Below, one piece after another: positions 14,112-26,749 of a stretch of DNA of 64,000 nt (positions within the stretch are counted from its first letter, which is position 1; each line of letters starts with the position of its first letter). The translations under genes were made by a program, and so were the position numbers. The notes beneath the pieces are model-generated. The model worked only from the letters and a program-made list of their open reading frames with translations, was not told the DNA's origin and did not search any database. This stretch comes from Epiperipatus broadwayi (lineage: Eukaryota; Onychophora; Udeonychophora; Euonychophora; Peripatidae), in NCBI GenBank assembly GCA_028023455.1, contig JAQFVV010001063.1:55721-119720 (forward strand), in the 5' to 3' direction.

Positions 14112-15325
14112 TGCTATTATTATTTTTTTTTTTTCTCAGTGATGAAAGCTTTTATTCATCAAAAAGACAAGAAACAACAGTTAAAATAAGGTTTACAAAG
14201 AGATGACTATATATGAAAATAAAATTTCAAGTACAATATGGTGAAGGGAAAGGAAATACATATGAAATGAGAAGGGGATATGGGAAGGGTGTGTAGTCCA
14301 GGCAAAGAAAAGTCTTTGGTGACAAGCAATGTTGATAGGCTTGGTTGCCCTAGTGGATTGATAGGAGGATCCATATGTGACATTAATTTTGGAAGAATTG
14401 CAAGATGTTAAATCTTTAGAGGTTTCAGGTATGAATGAGGAGATTTCTGAGTTATGCTTAGATGCAATAGGTTATTTGTCCTTAGTAGATGAGTAATTTT
14501 AGTTTTCCCCATAGTACTTGGAATGACATTATGATTGGTCATGTTTTTCTTTTTGACTTGCTTTTTACCTTTGATAGAGTAAATCACAGCCTGAAAGGGA
14601 GGAAAAATCCAGAGGACAAGAGATGGAGACTTTGAAATAAGTTCTTTGGTGATGATGTTTTTAGTTAAGTTTTGTTTGAAATATGATTTGGATAAAATTT
14701 GGGTAATTTTGAAGGTTTTAGTTCATATAGTTTAGGAAACCATTTGAAAGTATGAAAAGTAATATGAAGAAAACAATTTTGAAATGGAAAAATTAAATAT
14801 ATTGATGTAAAAGCAAAAAAAAAAAAAAACACTGGAAAACTTGTTATTAATAATTTTAGTTGAGGAATGTGAAAAAGTGAGTGGAATTTTAGGCGGTTAG
14901 TTATCCCAGAGGAGGAGGGGTATGAAAAAAAAATTGTTAAAAATAGCCTAAATAACTGGAACACCACACAAAAAATTTTATAAACAAGTTCTGTGTGACA
15001 GGGAAGTTGGAGTAGGAGAAATATTTAAGAGTCTAAGAGAGAATAAAACCCTTTATGGTTCATGAAACAGTTGAACCACCCACCAAATGGGGGGGGGGGC
15101 ACAAGGTAGACATAGGAAAATTGTGTTAATAATGGACTAAAACTGAGATTTAGTGAATTAAAGAGTACATTAGCAGCAAAATAAGGCCTTTAAAGGGCCA
15201 AATAAATATAAAAGGCACCTTTCACTGCTGCAAAACCAACTTTTCAGAGCCATTCTGCGAGAGCTGTGAGGAGGATGACTTTCCAGTAAGAGCTCCACCT
15301 ATGTATTGCTGCTATTATTATTTTT
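14112..15325 (-). mobile_element. Retroposed transcript-like insertion with 16-bp TSD
   Basis: The 16-bp sequence TGCTATTATTATTTTT occurs exactly at 14112-14127 and again at 15310-15325. Between them, on the minus strand, lies a ~1.18-kb unit ending in a poly(A) tract (T run at 14123-14134) with AATAAA at 14151-14156, about 17 nt before the tail. That is the layout of LINE-mediated retroposition of a polyadenylated RNA. The body is AT-rich and contains an 11-G/C homopolymer (15089-15099), but holds no long open frame with a recognisable domain. A 27-codon ORF lies near its 5' end in a good initiation context, and the hydrophobic 100-codon frame at 14665-14967 looks like chance. The source could be a non-coding RNA, a UTR-only piece of an mRNA, or the 3' end of an unrecognised LINE. 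Confidence 0.65.
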
Positions 15326-17815
15326 GGAAATAATTTAATTTGAACAACATACTATTTTATAAATGGTTACTAATGCTAGACTATCTGTCAATCATACTTG
15401 TAAATATCCATATTCTGAAAAATAGTAAATTTTATGATAGTAATAGTAGGTATACAAATAGCAAAAATAATAGCAGTAATAATAGTAATAGTAATAATAA
15501 TTGCAATCATGAGAACAAATATCATCATAATTGTTAGAATTTTCTTGTAAATAATTATGGCCAATTAAACTCCAAAAGAGAAAATAAAATCAAAGATAGA
15601 AAAAAAACACAGAACAAGAGAATTAAAATATTGTAGCACACACACTCCCATTGTTATAGTTAATGCAGAGAAATGGATAATGTCATTATATGCTCATGGT
15701 AAACTGACACTGCATTAAGGTGGGTAACTGAAAATAGCAAAGTAAAGAAAATAGAGAATGAGACAAAGAATAATGAAGATTATTTTAATTATAAATGTTA
15801 ATAGTAATTATTAATGGAATCAAATTTGAAAAATAATAAATTTCATTCATTGATCTTTTTTTTAAATCTAAAAGTTGTAAAAGAATGTATTCCTTAATCT
15901 TTGAATAAATCTAATCTATCCTTTCTCCAGGACTGTTATAAAAAGATTTCAGAAAACCATACAGTATGGTATATATTAGCATCAGAACAGTAATTCAATT
16001 TTTCATGTAATGCTTGAAGATTTATTATTATCTTCAGTTCAAGTTATTTTCCTCAGAACTTTGATGGATATTATTCTGAAGATTATCGTTCAGAGATATT
16101 CTTTAATCTCGATCAACTAGATTGCTCTGAAACACTTTGTGGTAACAATGCTGTTCAGAGTATGAGTTATATAAACTGGATCTTGAAGATTTATGTAAAA
16201 AATTATTAGGCTGAAAGATAAAATATCAGAAATAATATAATTGTGGACATGCCAAAAGAGATTTTAGCAAAGTCACTAGTATAGCAAATAAAAAATGAAA
16301 AGAAATGAGATAGCAATGATAGATTACAATACTGGCAATGATGAACTAAAAGTAGGTAGTTAACAAATCAATAGAAGTAATTGCTTTTTTATCAGAGATA
16401 TAATTTAATGATGTAGTGGAAAGTAATATTTAAAAAACTTAAAAATTCAGTTATCAGTAATGAACCACGTGGATATAAAGTCATGAGAGTACTTGATGTA
16501 GAAGATATATAGTAAAATTAGAAATAAAGAGAGTATAAAAAAGACAACAGAGAGCTCAGTAAGGATGTAAACAAAAGATTAAACCAACTAAAATGTAATT
16601 ACCCTATTTACATTTTAAACTCTCACCTAAGATATTTGGAGACACATAGCAGTTATCAAAGTCTTCTTTTTTTTTTTTTAAGAGAGTGATTATTATGCAT
16701 TTATTATAGCAATATTATTGGTTTATATGAGCCAATGTGTGTTTTATTGGACATGATTCCAACAGCTAATTACATTCTTTAATTCTCAGTGTCTTTTAAA
16801 TAGTGTGTAATATGCCATTTTTAATACCAAAATACTATATAAGCACTTTCTGATAAATATATGCATGAGGGTTAATAAATTTAATACTGTTGATTAAAAA
16901 ATTGATAATAAAATATATCATTCTTAGATTAATTTATCCAATCTAATATTTGTGATTAGTGTGTTTAGTTTGCTTAGTTAAAAAAAACAAAAAACTTTTA
17001 AGTAAAAAAATATCTTCTTTTTTTTTACTAAATTTGGTGTCCATTAAAACAATGTTTAAAGATTTAAGCTGTTTTAGTAATACATACAAGCAAAATGTAA
17101 ATGTAACTGTCTTTTGCCCGTAAATCAAATAACTTCTTTCATAATAAATTTCAGATGTTTGAAGAATGTTTTAGTATTTATAATTAAAAATTCAAGGAGA
17201 AAGTATTAAAATAAAAAAGAAAAAAATTATCCAACTCAGAATGTTTTAATATGCTAAACAGAAGTTTTCAGTAGATTATAATTAAAAATATACATGCCCA
17301 TACATCAATTGTTTTCTATGATTATATTAAGAAAATGAAAAAAAAAATTTAAATAGTAAAAGAGCATTTTAAATAGCTCACTACAAGTCAAAAACCAGAA
17401 TTAATAAAAGACATAATGGTAAATGTCTGAGCATTTTTTCAGCTTTTATTAACCTCTATCTAAGTATCAGCTGTTCTAAACCAATATAAGGATAATAAGA
17501 ATAATCCGAGCAATGGCTATAGTTGTAAAAATATTACTAATAAATAGTAATAATAATAACAATACCATCACTAATGATAATAATAGTGGTTGACCCTTAT
17601 CCCTAAAGTAATATAGCATGGTTAACTGAAGATAATTTTTAAATTATATTTTATAACCCATTATTGTTTTCGAACTTATTACCAATTTCTCTTCTAACTA
17701 ATTATGGTTAACAATTTCAAAAATATTTTCTTTTATCATAACTAACTAGATTATAAACATACAGAAAATTTATGTGCCAATTCACAAAAAAAAAAAAATC
17801 CAAGCAAAACTTCTA
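15326..17815. other. AT-rich intergenic DNA, no gene recognised
   Basis: About 2.5 kb without a supportable gene. It holds a short imperfect AAT/AGT-rich patch around 15430-15510 and a 13-T run near 16665-16680. The T run follows a TTTATT that could be an old poly(A) tail on the minus strand, but no flanking duplication was found. Confidence 0.45.
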
Positions 17816-18567
17816 TTAACCTTTTAACCGCTAATTATATTATTGGTTGTATGAGGTAAAAATCAAATCTTTTAATTGGCCAACTCACAAACTGAAGACA
17901 AAGCCTATTGTTAAAACATATTCGCCTATAATATTAAATTCAACTCAGATACGTTTATAAAAAGTATATTACTAATTTTTCAGGTTATGAAGAGAACGAA
18001 AGTTCTTTCAAAAATAAATTGCTATTTATTTATTCTAAAATATTCAATTCCGGCAACATAAAAGCTATAATATAAACAAAAAGGTCGACTTTTACGTTAT
18101 AGAAAAGTAAATATTTCTTTTTACTAATTCTTCAATATTTTTACAAAAATCTTCGATATTTTTTGAAAATAATTTTGTTTTTTTAGTATTCTCTCTGAAA
18201 ATAATTTTAATTTCTCAAATATACTTTTATAATACTTTAAAATCATATTCAAAATGAAAATCTCAGCGTTTTTCTTTATTTTCTTTGATCAGGCGGTTTT
18301 TTTGTTCTTTCCAGCCAATCAGAATGTCTTTTTCTGCTGAGAGCTTGCTAAGAACCAATCACAAATAATGTTCTTTCTTTGTTTAGGTTTAAATGCGTTT
18401 TTTTTTTTTTTTACTTGTAAAATAAGTCGGAAGAGGGTACCATCTTACAGAACTTTTAAAAACCTCTTCAAAACCTATCGAACGAATTTTTTAGCATAAG
18501 AATCGGCTGAGTTAGAGTGACATCAGATGTCTACGAGGAGCCTCGTAAAAAACAGTCTTTTGGTTAA
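17816..18567. mobile_element. piggyBac-like non-autonomous element, copy 1
   Basis: A 744-bp element (17820-18563) lies between TTAA at 17816-17819 and TTAA at 18564-18567. It starts CCTTTTAACCGC and ends TCTTTTGG. A nearly identical element in the same orientation lies at 38661-39415, also between TTAA sites and with CCCTT/AAGGG ends. TTAA duplication with CCC-type termini is the signature of piggyBac superfamily elements, and the lack of any transposase frame makes this a non-autonomous derivative. Inside both copies is a conserved block with two CCAAT boxes 40 bp apart (18315, 18355), an Ets-like CGGAAG (18428) and CCATCTT (18440). The termini of this copy are slightly more decayed than those of copy 2. 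Confidence 0.7.
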
Positions 18568-20037
<1,470 letters not shown>

Positions 20038-20200
20038 TTAGAAGGGATTTGAACTCAAACTTTCAAGCTCTCTACAGTTATTTTATCATAAACCCTTTTA
20101 TTTATTTATTATGAACTAAAAGCTCACAAAATGATTGTTACTTCAGTCACAATTGGGTTTTTTGTTTTTAATTTGAAATAAAAGCATGTGGCAAGGAAGA
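20038..20200 (-). repeat. Family-2 SINE fragment plus MITE half-copy
   Basis: The first 60 bp (GAAGGGATTTGAACTCAAAC...) match the family-2 repeats at 13655 and 46932. From about 20110 to 20195 the sequence matches one arm of the palindromic element at 47219-47476 (shared core CAGTCACAATTGGG...TTTGAAATAAAAGCATG; CAATCACAATTGGA there). In the 47-kb region the same two families also lie near each other, about 200 bp apart. Confidence 0.5.
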
Positions 20201-22304
20201 GGAGTTCAAAAATTAATTAAATCAATCCCTTACTTTGTGTGTTTTAAGACCAAAATAAATAAAAACATTTATTATAAAATATTTTTATAACTATTATTTT
20301 TAAGTGTTTAACATTAAGGTTGAAAGTAAAATTATACATATTACATAAAGTTTGTGTACAATACAGTTTTATAATCAAGATTTGTTTTTATTTTCAATTT
20401 TAAGAGATTGTTAAGATAATTTTTAAAGTAGAGTTCTTTAATATATATATATCATCCTCTTATATGCATTACTCAAAATCTATTAAAGTGATATATATAT
20501 AAATGTATTTGAAATTCAATATTAAAATATTTGAAATTTCATCTGCCAATTTCTTTGAATTTATGAAACTAAGTAATCTACCTAAAATATTATAGTTTTG
20601 CATTGCCAATGATATTTATAGTGAATGTATAAAATTTGAAAAAATTATATCAAATATAAATATATTAATCTATCTGCTTTATTAATCTTTACAGAATGTT
20701 TGTTTATTTTTAAAGATTGTCAGGTATACTATAGTTTTCATAAATGATAATGACTACATTTTTTTACAATGTATTTTTTTCCCCATGTTTTTATTGACAT
20801 TTGATTTGAAAAAGAACTTTGAAGAAGTCATTATGTTACAGACAGTTGGCTTAATCTAGAGGACATCCCACTCAAATCTAAGGAATACCACTTTGTTTGA
20901 TACAAAATAAAATGCCTAATGAGCATTTATTTCCTTCTGGTCAAGTTTTACATAAAGATTTTGGTATAAATAGAATATGATTTTTCACTTATTTATAAAA
21001 ATTTTTGATTATTTTTACACACTAATTGGTTGATTATTATTTAAAACAAAAAAAAATACACATGTAAACTTTCAGTTTATTTATTTATCTTTTATTTTTA
21101 AAAATAAAAGTTAATAAACTTGACCATAATATAATGAAAGAAAACAATAGCATTTATAACATTGTTATCTACCAGAATCAACAGAGTGTTAAAATCTTTC
21201 TAATATTGTGAATGTTATTAGGAAAATATCAGATTTTATAGCAGAACTCAATAAAGCTATCATAAATTTGCCTGTGTTTGTCACATTAAAAAAAAATTAA
21301 AAACATTTTGCTCATTTTATAAAAGCATGTTTACACTAGCTTATTAATATATGGCATGTTGTTTGATTTACAAGTCAGTTTTTAAATATTTAAAAATTGC
21401 AAATATTAGTTTTTGCAATGTTATTTATTTATAAAATTAAATTAAAAAGAAATAAAGTCCAACTTATTGAGTTTTTCGTATAAAATAAAGATTTTATACA
21501 ACAGTGAAGTTTAGCATTCAACTCTCAAGTGGAACAAAAAAAATGTCAAATTGTTAACCAGTTAAATTTCAATTTCAAAATATTTATCAAACAAATAACA
21601 AACAAAGATTGTAATTTAAATAAAAGCTTTTTAAAATATAAACCTTATCCACTGAAAAATAAAAAAAAATTTAAGTTTAACCCAGTTTCTCTGAGCTCTA
21701 GATTCTTTTTTTCCCATCATACCAGAAAACTACTACCTCAACCATTTATTGTGGGTGTGAAAATGCCCTATCTCCTTACCCCCCTACATTGCTGGTTTCA
21801 AGTATCAAACTATGCCTAAATCAAATAATAGATTATGGTGTTTGAGAAACCATCCTTTTATTACATTTAAGATTCAGTTTATGAAATATATTCATTATTA
21901 AATCTCATAAAATAAGCCACATCATTTGGTACATGGTTAAACAAAGTTTGCAATAATATTGATGAGAATATATATTAAGCTTGGTTAAAAAAAAACAATT
22001 TAAAAAACAATTCACTAATGTTTCACTATCTTTAGATTTAAATTATAGTTGTTTTTTTTTTAGCAATGACATATTGAGTTTTATTTTTAAAAACAAATTT
22101 CTAACAAATAAAACTAATAAAAAAATGGATTAAACTATATCAATGACTTAAAAGCAAATTAATGTAATGATCGATGCATTGGATGTGATATTCTTTTTTC
22201 TTATTTACAAAAAAATATCAGCTGCAATTTCTTTATATACATATGTGTTTTTAAATTGTAGCTTTTAGAAGAATAGTGGCTTGTGAGTATTTTATATAAG
22301 TAGT
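20201..22304. other. AT-rich intergenic DNA, no gene recognised
   Basis: AT-rich DNA. The 96-codon frame at 21529-21819 (+) is mostly Lys/Asn/Phe from base composition, and its last third covers a GC-richer patch of unknown origin. No domain or splice context supports it. Confidence 0.45.
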
Positions 22305-23026
22305 TTCTTCTTCTTCTTCTTCTTCTTCTTCTTCTTCTTCTTCTTCTTCTTCTTCTTCTTCTTCTTCTTCTTCTTCTTCTTCTTCTTCTTCTTCTTCTTC
22401 TTCTTCTTCTTCTTCTTCTTCTTCTTCTTCTTCTTCTTCTTCTTCTTCTTCTTCTTCTTCTTCTTCTTCTTCTTCTTCTTCTTCTTCTTCTTCTTCTTCT
22501 TCTTCTTCTTCTTCTTCTTCTTCTTCTTCTTCTTCTTCTTCTTCTTCTTCTTCTTCTTCTTCTTCTTCTTCTTCTTCTTCTTCTTCTTCTTCTTCTTCTT
22601 CTTCTTCTTCTTCTTCTTCTTCTTCTTCTTCTTCTTCTTCTTCTTCTTCTTCTTCTTCTTCTTCTTCTTCTTCTTCTTCTTCTTCTTCTTCTTCTTCTTC
22701 TTCTTCTTCTTCTTCTTCTTCTTCTTCTTCTTCTTCTTCTTCTTCTTCTTCTTCTTCTTCTTCTTCTTCTTCTTCTTCTTCTTCTTCTTCTTCTTCTTCT
22801 TCTTCTTCTTCTTCTTCTTCTTCTTCTTCTTCTTCTTCTTCTTCTTCTTCTTCTTCTTCTTCTTCTTCTTCTTCTTCTTCTTCTTCTTCTTCTTCTTCTT
22901 CTTCTTCTTCTTCTTCTTCTTCTTCTTCTTCTTCTTCTTCTTCTTCTTCTTCTTCTTCTTCTTCTTCTTCTTCTTCTTCTTCTTCTTCTTCTTCTTCTTC
23001 TTCTTCTTCTTCTTCTTCTTCTTCTT

Positions 23027-23056
<30 letters not shown>
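22305..23056. repeat. (TTC)n/(GAA)n microsatellite, about 250 perfect units
   Basis: 752 bp of apparently uninterrupted TTC on the plus strand (GAA/AAG on the minus). It directly abuts the ATT run at 23057. Read on the minus strand it lies beyond the 3' end of the retrotransposon fragment at 23111-23190, so it is the outer part of a compound trinucleotide tail. The poly-Lys frame through it is an artefact. Long purine/pyrimidine mirror repeats of this type are known to form triplex DNA. Confidence 0.97.

Positions 23057-23110
<54 letters not shown>
23057..23110. repeat. (ATT)18 microsatellite
   Basis: Eighteen perfect ATT units join the TTC array on the left to a LINE-like 3' end on the right. 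On the minus strand the order is 3' end, (AAT)18, (AAG)250. Confidence 0.95.
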
Positions 23111-23190
23111 TTCTTTCAAAAGGACTTTATTGAATATAACAAGAAAAGGTTACATTTATAACTATTTTACCACATGCAGATGAATTGAAA
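23111..23190 (-). mobile_element. Short LINE-type 3'-end fragment
   Basis: On the minus strand this 80-bp unit ends AATAAAGTCCTTTTGAAAG followed by (AAT)18. The neighbouring full-length LINE ends AATAAAGTTTTCCCTTTTTG followed by (ATC)n/(ACT)n. The shared AATAAAGT...CTTTTGAAA layout suggests a second, heavily 5'-truncated 3' end of a related element lying downstream of the first. AATAAA is at 23126-23131. Confidence 0.55.
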
Positions 23191-23237
23191 GTAGTAGTAG
23201 TAGTAGTAGTAGTAGTAGCAGTACCAGTAGCAGTAGC

Positions 23238-23271
<34 letters not shown>

Positions 23272-23284
23272 TGATGATGATGAT
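23190..23284. repeat. (AGT)n with (ATG)n microsatellite tail
   Basis: Imperfect AGT/GTA repeats with CAGTACC/CAGTAG interruptions, then ATGATGATGATG up to the LINE 3' end at about 23285. On the minus strand it is the element's tail: (CAT)n, then (ACT)n. Confidence 0.9.
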
Positions 23285-23302
23285 GTTTCAAAAAGGGAAA
23301 AC

Positions 23303-23308
23303 TTTATT
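23303..23308 (-). terminator. Poly(A) signal AATAAA of the LINE
   Basis: AATAAA on the minus strand lies about 18 nt before the start of the trinucleotide tail, in the position expected for the end of the element's transcript. Confidence 0.6.
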
Positions 23309-23769
23309 CAATCTAGAAAACAGGCTACATTAATAATTTTTATATACATGCATTTACACTGATATTTCTGAGGATTGTATATATTGTGCTTAATTTCTTT
23401 CCAAGTTCTTACATATATATACAGGGTGAGAAATGATTGTTTATCCTAAGTTATCATTTATTGACTTATGGATGTTTTGCTGTCCATTTTCTTGTTCTCT
23501 TTTTAAGTCCATTATTGAGGAAAGGCAGAACTTATAGAGATTTGACCGTTGTTTTACAAGTGACCAAGTAGCCGTGAAAATGTCTGGGTGTGCTATTTTA
23601 TTGTCTCTGTTTTTTAATTGTGCTAACTTGTTGTGAAAAGTTGATGGATGCTGCCTTGTATTATTGCCAAAAGCAAATGTGCATTGCGTGCACCAAAATG
23701 CATAAAGTACGAAGGTTGCTGCTCAGATTGTTAGAGTGGATGTTCTGCGGAATGCACTGATAATATCTT

Positions 23770-26749
23770 TCAGGGAGATGTTTTTTTTTTATATATATTT
23801 TTTATTTCGAGCCGAATATTGCCAGGCAGTTGTAAAACAGATGTTGTTGAGTTTCTTCTGCTTGGTGGCATAGTGTGCAGAAGGGGTCTATTTTTGTATA
23901 TAATTGATGTTGGCAAAGCATATAGATTTAGTTTCAGGAGGAAATCAAAGAATTTGGGCTCCATGGACCATTTTTTAAATTTTTTAAGCAGCTGTCAGTT
24001 GTTTATTTTGAGCATCTGTGTTGAAATATCTGATGTATATCCCGGGTATACCATTGCATATATCTGCCAATATGAATATTTTGTTGTTGTTTGCAGTGAT
24101 ATTTGAGTATGTGTGATTCTGAACTGGTTTATAACTGATGATAGATAGCAATGTGAAGGTGCAGGTTTGTCTGTGGGTATTATTTGTATTAGATACTGGA
24201 GTTCTGGGAAATGTCTGAGGGTGGCTATTGTAAGGTTTGCGGTCTTTTGTATTCGAAAAATATCTATGTTATGTAGTTCCAAACCATTGTGTATTGCTGG
24301 TCGGCTAAGGTGTTTTGCGAATATTGATACTGTCTTTCTATTCCATAAAAGTTTATTGCAATATGAAGATATTTTTGATGTAAAAACTTTTGAGAATTGA
24401 ATTATGGGAGAATAATAGATAATCTTGGTGATCACCAGCTGATTGAACAATTGTACTTTAGCATATATTGAGAGGTATGCTTTTGATAGTGATGCAGTGA
24501 TCCATTCTGCTTCATCTTTTAACTTGTTTTGGATTTTTTGCCTCATTGTGTTTGTTCCTATGTAGAAAGGAAAGCCAAGAAAAGGGGACAGTTTGCCTTG
24601 GAAAATTTGCATGCATGGCTTACTGGTGTATAGAGACCAAGCAGCAGTCTTGTTTTGATTAAATTTTAGATGGTGTGTTGCTTGAAAGTCTTGCAGTATT
24701 TTCGTAGTATTGGTATCTGTTTTCTTGATGGTAGGAAGACTGTGATGTCATCCATATATGCAATGCAGGCTATATGCTGTGATGTGCCTGGTACCTGGAT
24801 GCCTTTGATACTCTGCTGAATTTTGAGTATGAGTGGGTTGATGTAAAAAGTAAATAACAGTGCGCTGAGTGGTGAGCCTTGGGATATGGATTGTGTGGGA
24901 ATGAATGATGGAGTATTTTTGCCATTGAATGTGATATGTATTTCTCTGCTAAGTAGTAGGTTTGTGAGCAAGTACAGATGAGTTCATGGAATTGTGATGT
25001 CAGCTAGCATATTGATTAATGTATTGATGTTGACCGAGTCAGATGCCGCTTCTATATCAAGTTGAACTGCAATTGGTGCGTACTTCTTCCTGTCCCATAC
25101 TGAGTTTATAACTGTTTTAAATATCATTGCAGCCTGTGCAATTGATGATTGCTTCCTTGCAAACTGGCTGTGTGAAATTAGTGTTAGAATATGTGGCTCT
25201 AGGCTGTCTTTGAGTACTTTTTCAATTATTTTAATTGTAAGTGGCCCCATTGAGATTGGTCGTAGGTTGGATAGTGTTGATACTTTTACTTTTTTCTTGT
25301 TGAAGGGGACTATTGCTATTGAATATAAACCTTGGATGTCATGCAGCTTCTGTGATAGATGATTTGCAAGGTCACATAAATATTGGCTAGTGAACTGACT
25401 GAGATGTGCAAGGACAAATTTGGGGATTCCATGTGCTCCTGGGTGACATGCATTAGGTACTGTTGCCAGTTTAGTAGCAAATTCTGTGATGTTATATGGG
25501 ATATTTGTTTCTGGTTTTCCAAAGACCTTAGAATTATATTTGACCGGGTGGTATGCCTGCAGCTTTTGTTTCAAATGCTGATAGATCGGTTTTAACATTA
25601 TCTCCTGCATATGTGAGCCCCTGCTCTGTGAGTGCCATTGGCACTCTGACAGTGGATGGGTAGCCCAAGGCCCAGTGAATGTATTTTCTTCTCCATGTGT
25701 GTTGTTGGCCGAGGCAGACTTTACTTTTTTTATTGCTAGGTAGTTTTTCAGGTGGTTGCAGATGTTATTCTATGTTTGTGTAAGCCTGCGTATATGTTGT
25801 TGACTGGTGTGTGTTGCGTTTATCATTGTAATCCGTTTATGTATTTCATCAGCCAGTGCTAGAAGTCTTGAGGGTGGGGGCGATTTGCGTGTAATGTGAT
25901 CTATATTAAATGATAAAATGCTTATGAATGCTAAGTATCTTTGAATGGGGTTAAGTTGCATATTTTTTGATTTTGTGAAGCATTATATAGGTTTCTGAAA
26001 AAATAAATTCTGGGGTAGAAGTTGGAAGTAGAATTCTGATTGTTTTACCATGTGTAAGTGCAGTTGTTTGGATTTCTGTCAGATTAATTAATATGGTTTG
26101 TGCAGTGTGATCAGAGAAGGAAGATGGGTTGATGTTTAGGCTGATTTGATGGTGTAACATAGGTGAATAAAAGTGCAGATCAATTTTTGATATATGACGT
26201 CCATTGTGAAAAGTGACTGCTTCATTTGACAGAAAACCCTCTGTACTCATAAGTGGAATTGATATTTGATGCAGCCACTTTGAAATGAACTCTTGATATA
26301 TCATGTTGAAATCCCCAATTAGTATGGTTGGATGTGAATTGGAGTCAAGTAAGGAATTTATGTTTAATATAATATTTGAGACAATTGTAGGACTCAGTGG
26401 AATATACACAAATATAATGTTTAGTGTGATGATTTGATGACTAAAAGTTACTATTAGTAAATTTGCATCTATATATGATTTTGAATGAGTCAAATGGACA
26501 ACTTTGTGTTATGAGCAGTCCAGTACCCACTGAGGGAGATGATGTGTCTCTAGAGCATGCACAGTAGCCTTCTCTACTTAGCTGTACTGAGGGGTGGGTC
26601 AATTTGTGAGCAACTATATATATATATATATTAGTTTCTAGAGGTCCTAGTATATGAGGTTGTGTAATCTTTATCCATTGTTGTAGCTGATGTATTTTGT
26701 TGACTGAGTTGAGCCCTCTGACATTAAATGCTGATATTTTTAGCTTCAT
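23770..26749 (-). pseudogene. LINE ORF2 (endonuclease - RT - C-terminal CCHC), broken
   Basis: ORF2 starts at the ATG overlapping the ORF1 stop. The endonuclease is split over two frames: 26441-26749 has ISAFNVRGLN and LGPLETN, and 25951-26493 has LIGDFNM, the ISKIDLHF block and SDHTA, matching the N, E, D-x-N and SDH active-site positions. The RT (24984-25961, then 24666-24971) has VPFNKKK...NLRPIS, motif A as LDIEAASDSVN, motif B as ISQGSPLSALLF and motif C as YMDD. An in-frame TGA near 24975 separates motifs A and B. A frameshift precedes the thumb/C-terminal part (23995-24612). A further frameshift leads to a CCHC motif, CTLCHQAEETQQHLFYNC, at about 23828-23881. That makes at least three frameshifts and one stop. 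Motif A has Ser in place of the usual Phe before its second Asp (SDSV for FDSV). Confidence 0.8.

Noticed and set aside
14665-14967. 100-codon hydrophobic frame
   Set aside because: Phe/Ile/Leu-rich translation of T-rich DNA inside a retroposed insert, spanning a poly-A run; no family resemblance.
22292-23119. 275-codon poly-Lys/poly-Asn frame
   Set aside because: Pure translation of the AAG and AAT arrays.
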